Shown here in pieces: positions 17,525 through 25,001 of a DNA stretch of 64,000 bases. Each line of letters begins with the position of its first letter. Within the stretch, counting starts at the first letter, position 1. The translations under genes were made by a program, and so were the position numbers. The DNA is from Ignavigranum ruoffiae. GTDB lineage: Bacteria > Bacillota > Bacilli > Lactobacillales > Aerococcaceae. The stretch is taken from NCBI RefSeq assembly GCF_900110675.1, contig NZ_FOEN01000008.1, forward strand, positions 43,615 through 107,614, given 5' to 3'. Under the pieces are notes generated by a model. That model saw only the letters and a program-made list of their open reading frames with translations. It was not told where the DNA came from and made no database searches.

Positions 17525-18457
17525 ATGAACCCAGTTGAAGAGAGAGATTTAGTTGAGATTTCATTAATGTATTACCAAGAAGGTCTTACTCAAGCGGAGA
17601 TAGCTAGGAAATTTAATGTTTCTAGATCATTAATTTCAAAATTATTAATTGAGGCTAAAGAACGTGGAATCGTTGAAATCTTCATTAAAAGTGAGTTGGC
17701 TTATACTATTAATTTAGAAAGAAAATTAATTAATAAGTATCATTTGGAGTTTGCATATGTGGTAGATACTTTTGACTTATCAGATGAAGAAATTGAAAAA
17801 AGGGTAGCTCAGCGTTCTGCTATTGAGTTGTCAAAAAAACTTTATGGAAAAAATATAGGTATATCGTGGGGAAATACCTTAAAAAGAATGGTGGACTATT
17901 TCCCTTTTATTAATTCAAAAGAATCTACAATTGTACCTCTGATTGGTGGAATGAGTGCTGATAATGTTGATTTACACTCTAACCAACTTTCGTATAAACT
18001 AGCTCAAAAAATGAGAGCGACACCTACCTATTTATATGCACCTGCCTTAATGGAAAACGAGACTATTAAGCAACAATTAATTTCAAATCCTGTCGTGAAA
18101 AATATTATAAATAGCATGAGCTCAGTGGATGTAGCTTTACTAGGAATTTCAACAGTAGATTCTCGAAGTACAATGAGAAGAATTGGCTATATATCTAAAA
18201 ACGAACATGAAATCATGAAGGAATTAAATGTTGTGGGGGATATAAATTCTCGTTTTTTTGATATAAATGGAAAAGAAATAAATCATGCACACAATAATAA
18301 TGTAATAGGGATGAACTTAACAAAATTAAAGAATATTCCATTGAGAGTCACGATTGTGGATAAACCTTTTAAGACCGAAGCAGTGCGAACAGCTTTAGAA
18401 ACGAAACTTTTGAATGGAATTATTTTAATAGATAAAGTGGCTGAAGAACTTATCTGA
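17525..18457 (+). CDS. SorC/DeoR-family sugar-binding transcriptional regulator
   Basis: 310 residues: N-terminal helix-turn-helix (about 17-38, GLTQAEIARKFNVSRSLISKL) and a C-terminal sugar-binding domain (about 55-305) as in SorC, DeoR and CggR. Such proteins bind phosphorylated sugars as effectors. Likely targets are the operator-like dyads at 11761-11792. ATG 17525 is five bases after GAGGA and one base after the EIIA stop. It is the last AT-rich gene of the block. Confidence 0.85.
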   Translation: MNPVEERDLVEISLMYYQEGLTQAEIARKFNVSRSLISKLLIEAKERGIVEIFIKSELAYTINLERKLINKYHLEFAYVVDTFDLSDEEIEKRVAQRSAIELSKKLYGKNIGISWGNTLKRMVDYFPFINSKESTIVPLIGGMSADNVDLHSNQLSYKLAQKMRATPTYLYAPALMENETIKQQLISNPVVKNIINSMSSVDVALLGISTVDSRSTMRRIGYISKNEHEIMKELNVVGDINSRFFDINGKEINHAHNNNVIGMNLTKLKNIPLRVTIVDKPFKTEAVRTALETKLLNGIILIDKVAEELI

Positions 18458-18465
18458 CTCTTCCA

Positions 18466-18494
18466 TTGCCTTCATCCTTTCTTTTGGGTATGAT
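18466..18494 (+). promoter_or_regulatory. Promoter of the orphan EIIA gene
   Basis: TTGCCT (18466-18471), 17 bp spacer, TATGAT (18489-18494), directly after the regulator stop codon. It suggests that the EIIA is transcribed separately. Confidence 0.6.
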
Positions 18495-18535
18495 TAGTGT
18501 ATCTTAGAATGTTTTCATAAGAGAGGATGGATTTA

Positions 18536-18976
18536 ATGAAAATCAAAGAATTTTTGCGTGATGATCTAATTTTTCTTGAAGAAGCAATTGCGAGTGATGA
18601 AGCAGCCTTCCAATTTATGGGCGACAAGGCTCAGACGCTTGGCCTAGTTAAGGATAGCTTTGGGCCTAGCTTAGTTGAACGTGAACGTGAATTTCCTACC
18701 GGTATTTTAGTTAATGATACGGGAATCGCAATTTCTCATACCGACCCAGAACATATTGAAGAAGAATTTATCGGGTTGATTCGTCCAAGTCAACCTGTTT
18801 CCTTTAAGTTAATCGATGATCCAGAAAAAGATATTCCAGTAAAATTAATCTTTGTCTTAGGATTGAAGAAGGCCGTGAATCAATTAGAATCATTAAAAGA
18901 AATCACTAAATTAATCGAAGATCCAGCTAGTTTAGAAAAATTATTAAACAGTCAAGATATTAAGTCCATTCTTTAA
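18536..18976 (+). CDS. Orphan galactitol-type PTS EIIA
   Basis: 146 residues of the EIIA-2 fold, with the active histidine in GIAISHTDPEH and the same layout as the EIIA at 9448. No EIIB or EIIC of this family is adjacent. It may serve the galactitol-type permease at 9922-11543 or another one outside the window, or act as a regulatory phosphocarrier. ATG 18536 has better spacing from GAGAGG than the ATG at 18527. Composition is back to that of the region before 13.9 kb. Confidence 0.78.
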   Translation: MKIKEFLRDDLIFLEEAIASDEAAFQFMGDKAQTLGLVKDSFGPSLVEREREFPTGILVNDTGIAISHTDPEHIEEEFIGLIRPSQPVSFKLIDDPEKDIPVKLIFVLGLKKAVNQLESLKEITKLIEDPASLEKLLNSQDIKSIL

Positions 18977-19031
18977 TCAAATTCCCTTTCCAAAATCTAC
19001 ATTCAAATATCCATAGCATTCAAATTAGAAT

Positions 19032-19173
19032 ACGAATTAGTGTGACATGCAAGACCCATATAGTCCCAACTAGCCTTGTTGCCATGACGATGATGGATAA
19101 ACTGGCTCAGCAGAAGATGTCTAGTAAAGCTAGTCCTTGGTACTCGGTCGCGTGTTCACGCTGATTCGTTTTT
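19032..19173 (+). terminator. Large nested-palindrome element acting as terminator
   Basis: A 13 bp closing stem (19032-19044 with 19157-19169, two G-U pairs) is followed by TTTTT and encloses about 112 bases. Inside are further pairings: GACC/GGTC, ACTAGC (19069-19074) with GCTAGT (19129-19134), and CCAT/ATGG. It has the size and design of the elements at 24740 and 28536. It occupies most of the 339 bp gap between the orphan EIIA and the Gfo/Idh gene. Confidence 0.6.
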
Positions 19174-19211
19174 GTGTTTTTGCCAGAATCTTTATATCCT
19201 TTGGAATAATA

Positions 19212-19283
19212 ATGAAAGCGTCCCTAGATTCTCATTGTGTTCTCAGATTAAAGCTTGACTAGACAAGTATATCATTGTAATCT
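19212..19283 (+). promoter_or_regulatory. Promoter and operator of the mannose-type PTS operon
   Basis: TTGACT (19255-19260), 17 bp, TAATCT (19278-19283). The -35 is embedded in CTTGACTAGACAAG, a dyad with two mismatched positions that could be an operator. ATGAAAGCGTCCCTA at 19212-19226 is a weak cre with two mismatches. No sigma-54 type -24/-12 signal is seen, although many mannose-type PTS operons use one. Confidence 0.6.
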
Positions 19284-19315
19284 TGATAGGGAATTATAGA
19301 AAGGAGGTGTGAGAG

Positions 19316-20332
19316 ATGATTAAGTTAGCAACGATTGGAACTTCGTGGATTACCGAGCAATTTATAGAAGCGTGTATCGCCGAAGGATCTTATCAACTGA
19401 GTAAAGTTTATTCTCGAACCCTAGACAAGGCTCAAGCCGTTGTTGATAAATATAAGCAAGGGAAGGCCGTTGATGATTTAGCCGATCTGTATCAAGATGA
19501 TGTAGATATTATTTACATCGCCAGTCCCAATGCCCTTCATTATGGCCATGCGATTGAAGCACTTAAGCATGAAAAGCATGTTATTGTCGAGAAACCTCAA
19601 TTTGCCAATTTAAATGAGTGGCAAGATGCTCATGACTTAGCTCGTGAGAAGGATTTGTATTTATTTGAAGCAATTCGTCATATTCAGAATCGTAATTATA
19701 AGTTATTAAAATCATTACTCGCTCAAAAATTAGTCGAATTAGACCAACCCTTCTTGGGAGCGGCCTTGAATATTGGTCAATACTCGTCCAAGTATGACGC
19801 TTATGTCGACGCGATTGAACATCAGGGCAATTTGCCAAACATTTTTAATTTAGAATTTGCCACAGGAACCTTGATGGATATCGGTGTCTACCCAATATAT
19901 GTGGCAGTAGACTTATTTGGCATGCCGGATCAGGTGGATTATCAGCCAGTAAAAGGCCCGAATGGGGTCGATTTAATGGGGACAATTATTTTTACCTATG
20001 ATACGTTCCAAGTTACTATTTTTATTTCTAAGGCAGTACATTCGACGAAACCGAGTGAAATTTATATTGGCGATGAAACGATTGTGATTCCTTATATTTC
20101 TGAAATGGATCGCATCGATGTGGTCACTCGCCAGAATGTCTGTGTGCAATCTTATCAATATCCAGAATTACAACCGATGTATGATGAGGCCAAGTATTTT
20201 GCCGATATCTTGCAAGGCGCTGAAACCGATTACGCTTATCAGGATTTAGAGAAACTCAGTCAACAAGTGACTCGAGTGATGCAAGATTTAAGGGAAGTTG
20301 CTGATATCGAATTTATTAAAAGAAGTCATTAA
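19316..20332 (+). CDS. Gfo/Idh/MocA family oxidoreductase
   Basis: 338 residues with an N-terminal NAD(P)-binding fold and the EKP motif (VIVEKPQF, about residues 90-97) that carries the catalytic lysine in this family. Substrates in the family include inositols, sugars and anhydro-sugars. It is the first gene of a unit with a mannose-type PTS, 13 bp before EIIAB, and so probably acts on the imported sugar phosphate. Which sugar cannot be told from the sequence. Confidence 0.82.
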   Translation: MIKLATIGTSWITEQFIEACIAEGSYQLSKVYSRTLDKAQAVVDKYKQGKAVDDLADLYQDDVDIIYIASPNALHYGHAIEALKHEKHVIVEKPQFANLNEWQDAHDLAREKDLYLFEAIRHIQNRNYKLLKSLLAQKLVELDQPFLGAALNIGQYSSKYDAYVDAIEHQGNLPNIFNLEFATGTLMDIGVYPIYVAVDLFGMPDQVDYQPVKGPNGVDLMGTIIFTYDTFQVTIFISKAVHSTKPSEIYIGDETIVIPYISEMDRIDVVTRQNVCVQSYQYPELQPMYDEAKYFADILQGAETDYAYQDLEKLSQQVTRVMQDLREVADIEFIKRSH

Positions 20333-20345
20333 AGGAGGTTAAGAG

Positions 20346-21338
20346 ATGGTTGGAATTATTATTGCCAGTCATGGTGAATTTGCCGCTGGAATTAAACAAT
20401 CGGCTGAAATGATTTTCGGTCAACAAGAAAATCTAGCGACAGTGACCTTCATGCCCAACGAAGGGCCAGAAGATCTACAAGCCAAATTACGTCAGGCTAT
20501 TGAAACAGTGGCTAGTGACGAAATCTTATTCTTGGTTGATTTATGGGGTGGCAGTCCATTTAATCAAGCCAATTTATTATATGAGGAAGACCCAGACCAT
20601 CGGGCGATTGTGGCCGGGTTAAGTTTGCCAATGTTAATTGAAGCATACGCCAATCGCTTATCTAAGAACACAGCCCATGAAGTCGCTGAGGCTATTTGCC
20701 CGCCAGCGATTGAAGGGGTTAAAGTTCGTCCTGAGAGCTTGCAAGCGGAAGCGGCTCCAGCAGAAGTAGCGAATGTCGGTCCTGTGGTTCCGCAAGGAAC
20801 GATTCCTGAGGGAACTGTTCTGGGTGACGGCAAGATTAAATTTGTCTTAGCTCGAATTGATTCACGCCTCTTGCATGGTCAAGTAGCAACCAGTTGGAGT
20901 CGAGAAACTAAGCCAGATCGGATTATCGTTGTTTCTGATACAGTGGCTAAGGATGAATTACGTAAGAAGCTAATAGAACAAGCAGCGCCAACTGGGGTCC
21001 ATGCTCATGTGATTCCTTTAGATAAATTAGTTCAAGTGTCTAAGGATTCACGGTTTGGTTTGACTCGGGCTCTCCTATTATTTGAGAATCCACAAGACGC
21101 TTTGAGTGTTATTGAAAAAGGGGTCGAATTAAAAGAAGTCAATGTAGGATCTATGGCCCATTCAGCCGGTAAAGTTCAATTGAACACTTCCTTGTCGATG
21201 GACCAAGCCGATGTAGATACTTATAAGAAGATGCGAGATTTAGGTGTGAAGTTTGATGTCCGTAAAGTTCCGTCAGACCATGCCGGAGATTTATTCAAAT
21301 TAATCCAATCCAAAGCCAGTAGTGGGCTTAGAGTATAA
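20346..21338 (+). CDS. PTS mannose-family EIIAB component
   Basis: 330 residues: EIIA domain (1-135) with His9 in IIASHGEFAAG, an Ala/Pro/Glu-rich linker (about 135-165), and EIIB (about 168-330) with His177 in IDSRLLHGQVATSW. It passes phosphate from HPr to the sugar. This fused form is the arrangement of ManX/ManL in glucose-mannose permeases of lactic acid bacteria. The gene is followed directly by EIIC and EIID. Confidence 0.9.
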   Translation: MVGIIIASHGEFAAGIKQSAEMIFGQQENLATVTFMPNEGPEDLQAKLRQAIETVASDEILFLVDLWGGSPFNQANLLYEEDPDHRAIVAGLSLPMLIEAYANRLSKNTAHEVAEAICPPAIEGVKVRPESLQAEAAPAEVANVGPVVPQGTIPEGTVLGDGKIKFVLARIDSRLLHGQVATSWSRETKPDRIIVVSDTVAKDELRKKLIEQAAPTGVHAHVIPLDKLVQVSKDSRFGLTRALLLFENPQDALSVIEKGVELKEVNVGSMAHSAGKVQLNTSLSMDQADVDTYKKMRDLGVKFDVRKVPSDHAGDLFKLIQSKASSGLRV

Positions 21339-21352
21339 AGAGGAGGGATCTT

Positions 21353-22153
21353 ATGGATTTTAATTTTATTTCAGTTATCTTAATTCTGATTGTAGCTTTT
21401 CTGGCTGGTATGGAAGGGGTCCTGGACCAATTTCAATTCCATCAACCGATTGTTGCTTGTTCCCTAATCGGACTAGCAACCGGTCATGTCAGTGAAGGGG
21501 TTGTTCTAGGAGGCGCCCTTCAATTATTAGCCATGGGTTGGGCCAACGTTGGGGCAGCGATTGCACCGGATGCAGCTTTAGCGTCAGTAGCCTCAGCTAT
21601 TATCTTTATTAAATCAGGTGACTTTTCTGACAATGGTCGTAACATTGCGATTGCGGCAGCGATTACCCTAGCTACTGTAGGTTTGGTTCTAACCATGATT
21701 GTCCGTACCCTATCTGTTGTAATTGTTCACCAAGCAGATGCGGCGGCTGAACGTGGAAGTTATCGTGGTGTAGAAATGTGGCACTATGTAGCGCTAGCAT
21801 GTCAAGGGCTTCGGATTGCTATTCCGGCTGGTCTCTTGCTGTTCATTCCTTCAAGTACCGTGCAAGCAGCTTTAGGTTCATTGCCTGAATGGTTTACTTC
21901 TGGAATGACCATCGGTGGCGGCTTTGTCGTGGCAGTAGGGTATGCCATGGTAATTAATTTAATGGCGACACGAGAAGTATGGCCATTCTTCTTCCTTGGT
22001 TTCGCCCTAGCTCCATTAAACGAATTGACTTTAATCGCGACCGGGATTATCGGCTTATGCTTGGCAATTATTTATCTCAACTTATCTAAAAACAAGGGTG
22101 GCGGCAATGGCGGTTCCGGTGACCCGCTTGGCGACATCTTGAATGACTATTAA
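21353..22153 (+). CDS. PTS mannose-family EIIC component
   Basis: 266-residue membrane subunit of the ManY family, with the typical LDQFQFHQPIVACSLIGLAT near the N-terminus and GGALQLLAMGWANVGAAIAP. It forms the sugar path together with EIID. A glycine-rich C-terminal tail (KGGGNGGSGD) is present as in other members. It is also the class of protein recognised by some bacteriocins. Confidence 0.92.
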   Translation: MDFNFISVILILIVAFLAGMEGVLDQFQFHQPIVACSLIGLATGHVSEGVVLGGALQLLAMGWANVGAAIAPDAALASVASAIIFIKSGDFSDNGRNIAIAAAITLATVGLVLTMIVRTLSVVIVHQADAAAERGSYRGVEMWHYVALACQGLRIAIPAGLLLFIPSSTVQAALGSLPEWFTSGMTIGGGFVVAVGYAMVINLMATREVWPFFFLGFALAPLNELTLIATGIIGLCLAIIYLNLSKNKGGGNGGSGDPLGDILNDY

Positions 22154-22165
22154 GGGGGTAGCGAT

Positions 22166-23077
22166 ATGACTGAAAAGATAAGCTTAACTAAATCTGAACG
22201 ACGTAAAGTAATGTGGCGTTCTCAGCTTCTTCAAGGTTCTTGGAACTATGAACGGATGCAAAATGGGGGCTGGGTCTATTCATTAATTCCTGCTCTGAAG
22301 AAATTATATCCAGGACAAGAAGAATCCAAAGCGGCCTTACAACGTCACTTGGAATTCTTTAACACTCACCCTTATGTGGCGGCACCCATTCTTGGGGTCA
22401 CTTTAGCCTTAGAAGAAGAACGAGCCAATGGCGCACCAATCGATGATGCAGCGATTCAAGGGGTGAAGGTCGGCATGATGGGACCACTTGCCGGGATTGG
22501 TGACCCAGTCTTCTGGTTCACGGTTCGACCAATTTTAGGAGCGATTGCAGCTTCATTGGCTACCGGGGGTTCTATTATTGCACCGCTTTTCTTCTTTATC
22601 GCTTGGAACTTAATCCGGATTTCATTCCTCTGGTATACCCAAGAATTAGGATACCGTCAAGGTTCTGAGATTACTTCTGACTTATCAGGTGGTTTATTAC
22701 AAACGATTACCAAAGGGGCTTCCATTCTTGGGATGTTCGTTATGGGAATCCTCGTGCAACGCTGGACCTCAATTAACTTCCCTATGGTTATTTCTCGAGT
22801 TAAATTAGCCGAAGGGGCTTATGTTAAATTCCCTGAAGGCAGCGTCAATGGACCCGAATTGCAACGCATTCTGGGTGAACTCGCTTCAGGTGTGTCACTA
22901 ACACCAGAGAAAGTGACGACTTTACAAGATAACTTGAATCAATTGATTCCAGGTTTTGCGGCCCTGGTACTTACCTTCGTATGTATGTGGCTATTAAAAC
23001 GTAAAGTCAACCCAATCTTAATTATCTTTGGTTTATTTGCCTTAGGTATCGTGGGCCACGCAGTAGGTATTTTCTAA
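22166..23077 (+). CDS. PTS mannose-family EIID component
   Basis: 303-residue membrane subunit of the ManZ family. QLLQGSWNYERMQNGGWVYS and GPLAGIGDPVFWFTVRPI are family signatures, and a hydrophobic C-terminal helix is present. It completes the permease with the EIIAB and EIIC genes upstream. Confidence 0.92.
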   Translation: MTEKISLTKSERRKVMWRSQLLQGSWNYERMQNGGWVYSLIPALKKLYPGQEESKAALQRHLEFFNTHPYVAAPILGVTLALEEERANGAPIDDAAIQGVKVGMMGPLAGIGDPVFWFTVRPILGAIAASLATGGSIIAPLFFFIAWNLIRISFLWYTQELGYRQGSEITSDLSGGLLQTITKGASILGMFVMGILVQRWTSINFPMVISRVKLAEGAYVKFPEGSVNGPELQRILGELASGVSLTPEKVTTLQDNLNQLIPGFAALVLTFVCMWLLKRKVNPILIIFGLFALGIVGHAVGIF

Positions 23078-23225
23078 GATTTATAACTTGTGCATCATTG
23101 GCTAATATTTAATATGAGTGATTCAATTACAATTCATGATCAATGATGAATAGCCTTCTACATTCGACTCAAAGCGAAGCAGGATTCAATCAAGTGGACG
23201 CCTAGCCACTGAGTGAATTTCTTTA

Positions 23226-23249
23226 TTCGACCTGGGTCGGATTTTTTTT
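23226..23249 (+). terminator. Terminator after the mannose-type PTS genes
   Basis: ATTCGACC (23226-23233) pairs with GGTCGGAT through a very short loop and is followed by eight Ts. The rest of the 250 bp gap holds a second dyad (CATCATTG near 23096 and CAATGATG) but no gene. Genes after this point are probably expressed by read-through or from a weak promoter near 23285. Confidence 0.7.
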
Positions 23250-23328
23250 GGACGTTTTTTGGCCAGACACGGCTGAAAATTGGTCTAAATTCTGATACTA
23301 TTATAAGCAGAATGAGGAGGTGGCGATC

Positions 23329-23697
23329 TTGGCGGAGTCATTGAACACACGGGTTGATTTTCACACTCGGGCCAATTCGATGAATGGCGGAATTGGTAGC
23401 AAACATGGGGATATCCTGATTGGTGACCGTGCTTTTGAATTCTATAATTACCGGAATCCAGAAGATTTTATCCAAATTCCTTGGACTGAGATTGAACGCG
23501 TGCGGGCCCAAGTTTATTTCAAAGACAAGTTTATTCGCGGTTTCTTTATTGATACTTATCAAAATGGCAGTTTTAATTTTATTGTCAAGGAAGCTGGCAA
23601 AAGCCTAAAAGCCATGTCCGCTTATCTGGCACCCGAACAACTTGTCAAACATAAGCCAGTCCTTTCCTTGAAGAATTTATGGAAGAAGGAGCAGTAA
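23329..23697 (+). CDS. DUF956 family protein (ManO)
   Basis: 122-residue protein of the DUF956/ManO family, found almost only next to mannose-family PTS genes in Firmicutes. Family features: ESLNTRVDFHTRANS at the start, DILIGDRAFEFYN and FIQIPWTEIERVRA. It is thought to modulate the permease or its regulation. Comparison with relatives favours the TTG start at 23329, eight bases after GAGGAGG; GTG 23320 overlaps that site. Confidence 0.85.
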   Translation: MAESLNTRVDFHTRANSMNGGIGSKHGDILIGDRAFEFYNYRNPEDFIQIPWTEIERVRAQVYFKDKFIRGFFIDTYQNGSFNFIVKEAGKSLKAMSAYLAPEQLVKHKPVLSLKNLWKKEQ

Positions 23698-23699
23698 AG

Positions 23700-24665
23700 A
23701 TGGATATCATATTTTTAAAAGCATATTTACGTGAGAAAATCTGGGGTGGCCAACAACTGGCTGAGGTCTTTAACTTAGATTTACCCAGTGATCATGTGGG
23801 TGAAGCTTGGGTGATTTCAGGTCATCCTCATGGGGTCTCAACAATCACGAATGGATCAGTAGCAGGGATGGGCTTAGACCAATTCTATCATCAGCAACCG
23901 GAATTCTTTGGTGGTCAGGTGGAAGCAGTCTTTCCTTTGTTAATTAAAATCTTGGATGCTCATCAAGACCTGTCCGTTCAAGTTCATCCCGATGATAACT
24001 ATGCACGGCAAATGGAAGGTCCTCATGAATTAGGAAAGACGGAATGTTGGTATATTATTGCGGCCGAGCCGGAAGCCGAATTAATTTTAGGTCATCATGC
24101 TCAAAGTGCGGAAGAATTTAAAGCTATGGTAGAAGCAGGCCAATGGGATCAGCTTTTACGTCGCATCCCGGTCAAAGCTGGCGATTTCTTCTATGTTCCC
24201 CATGGAACGATTCATGCCATTGGCAAGGGAACTTTAATTCTAGAAACCCAGCAATCATCGGATACGACCTATCGTGTCTATGATTATGATCGCAAAGACC
24301 AGGACGGTCAATTAAGAGAATTGCATCTCGATTCAGCCATTGATGTTACCCAGTTCCCTCATCAGGATTGGCCTTTAAATATTAAGAAAGAAAATTTGCC
24401 AGGTGGCCAGATCATTCAATATCTAGCTAATGAATACTTCTCAGTGACGAAGTGGCGAGTGGAGGGTTCTTTGACTATTCCAGTGGCGGGTAATTATCAA
24501 TTGATTACTGTCATCCAAGGTCAAGGTGAGATTAGCGTTGCTGGTCAAACTTACCCACTTCGAGCTGGTATGGCCTTTGCCTTAGCCTATGATGTGCCAG
24601 AAGTTACTTTACAAGGGCAAATGGAATTAATAGTTTCTACCCCTGGTAAAAAGGCTCAATCTTGA
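23700..24665 (+). CDS. manA: Mannose-6-phosphate isomerase, class I
   Basis: 321-residue zinc isomerase that converts mannose-6-phosphate to fructose-6-phosphate. The zinc site is seen in VQVHPDD and GKTECWYI, and the active-site arginine region in LETQQSSDTTYRVYDYDR. It starts two bases after the DUF956 stop with GAAGGAG upstream. Its place next to a mannose-type PTS supports mannose, or a sugar leading to mannose-6-phosphate, as one substrate of the permease. Confidence 0.93.
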   Translation: MDIIFLKAYLREKIWGGQQLAEVFNLDLPSDHVGEAWVISGHPHGVSTITNGSVAGMGLDQFYHQQPEFFGGQVEAVFPLLIKILDAHQDLSVQVHPDDNYARQMEGPHELGKTECWYIIAAEPEAELILGHHAQSAEEFKAMVEAGQWDQLLRRIPVKAGDFFYVPHGTIHAIGKGTLILETQQSSDTTYRVYDYDRKDQDGQLRELHLDSAIDVTQFPHQDWPLNIKKENLPGGQIIQYLANEYFSVTKWRVEGSLTIPVAGNYQLITVIQGQGEISVAGQTYPLRAGMAFALAYDVPEVTLQGQMELIVSTPGKKAQS

Positions 24666-24739
24666 CCAATTTTCCTGGTCTTCTTGCTCAATACATTCAA
24701 AGTCGACCAGCAAGAATACCATTTCAAATAGTATTGAAG

Positions 24740-24883
24740 AATACGAATCCGACCCATTCTAAACTATCAGCTTAGCCCTAGCATGTTGAACAAGCTTAGG
24801 GTTCAAAGCCTCGGATAGTCTAGAGTTAGATGCAAAGAGTCTCAACTTTTAGGAACTTTTTGCGATGTCGGGTTCGTATTTTT
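24740..24883 (+). terminator. Large nested-palindrome element after manA
   Basis: A 14 bp stem (24740-24753 with 24867-24880, one G-U pair) followed by Ts encloses about 113 bases with inner pairings CTATC/GATAG, CCCTA/TAGGG and GCAAA/TTTGC. Upstream at 24664-24680 a small GACCA/TGGTC hairpin follows the manA stop. The long stem with T run suggests a terminator; the enclosed structure is unexplained. Confidence 0.6.
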
Positions 24884-24893
24884 ATCGTTTGTT

Positions 24894-24985
24894 TTGAAAT
24901 AAAATTTCATGAATAACAAAATATATGGGAAATATTGAAATATTATTTCAAACTGTTATAATAAGAATTAAGATAACGTTTTCAT
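24894..24985 (+). promoter_or_regulatory. mup-mur promoter with two RpiR-type operators and a perfect cre
   Basis: TTGAAA (24935-24940), 16 bp, TATAAT (24957-24962). Two dyads of the TGAAAT-ATTTCA type lie at 24895-24909 and 24935-24951; the second is a perfect 8+1+8 palindrome over the -35. AGATAACGTTTTCAT at 24971-24985 is a perfect cre. The dyads fit operators of the RpiR/MurR protein encoded at 28715. Confidence 0.78.
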
Positions 24986-25001
24986 GGGAAGGGGTGGATG
25001 G

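Noticed and set aside
11807..18457. Calling the second glucitol-type PTS a sorbitol system.
   Set aside because: The unit lacks a sorbitol-6-phosphate dehydrogenase and a GutR, and a complete sorbitol operon already exists at 331-5451.
18977..19315. Possible T-box leader or sigma-54 promoter before the mannose-type PTS operon.
   Set aside because: No T-box core (AGGGTGGNACCGCG) and no -24/-12 GG-GC pair are present; a sigma-A promoter explains the start better.
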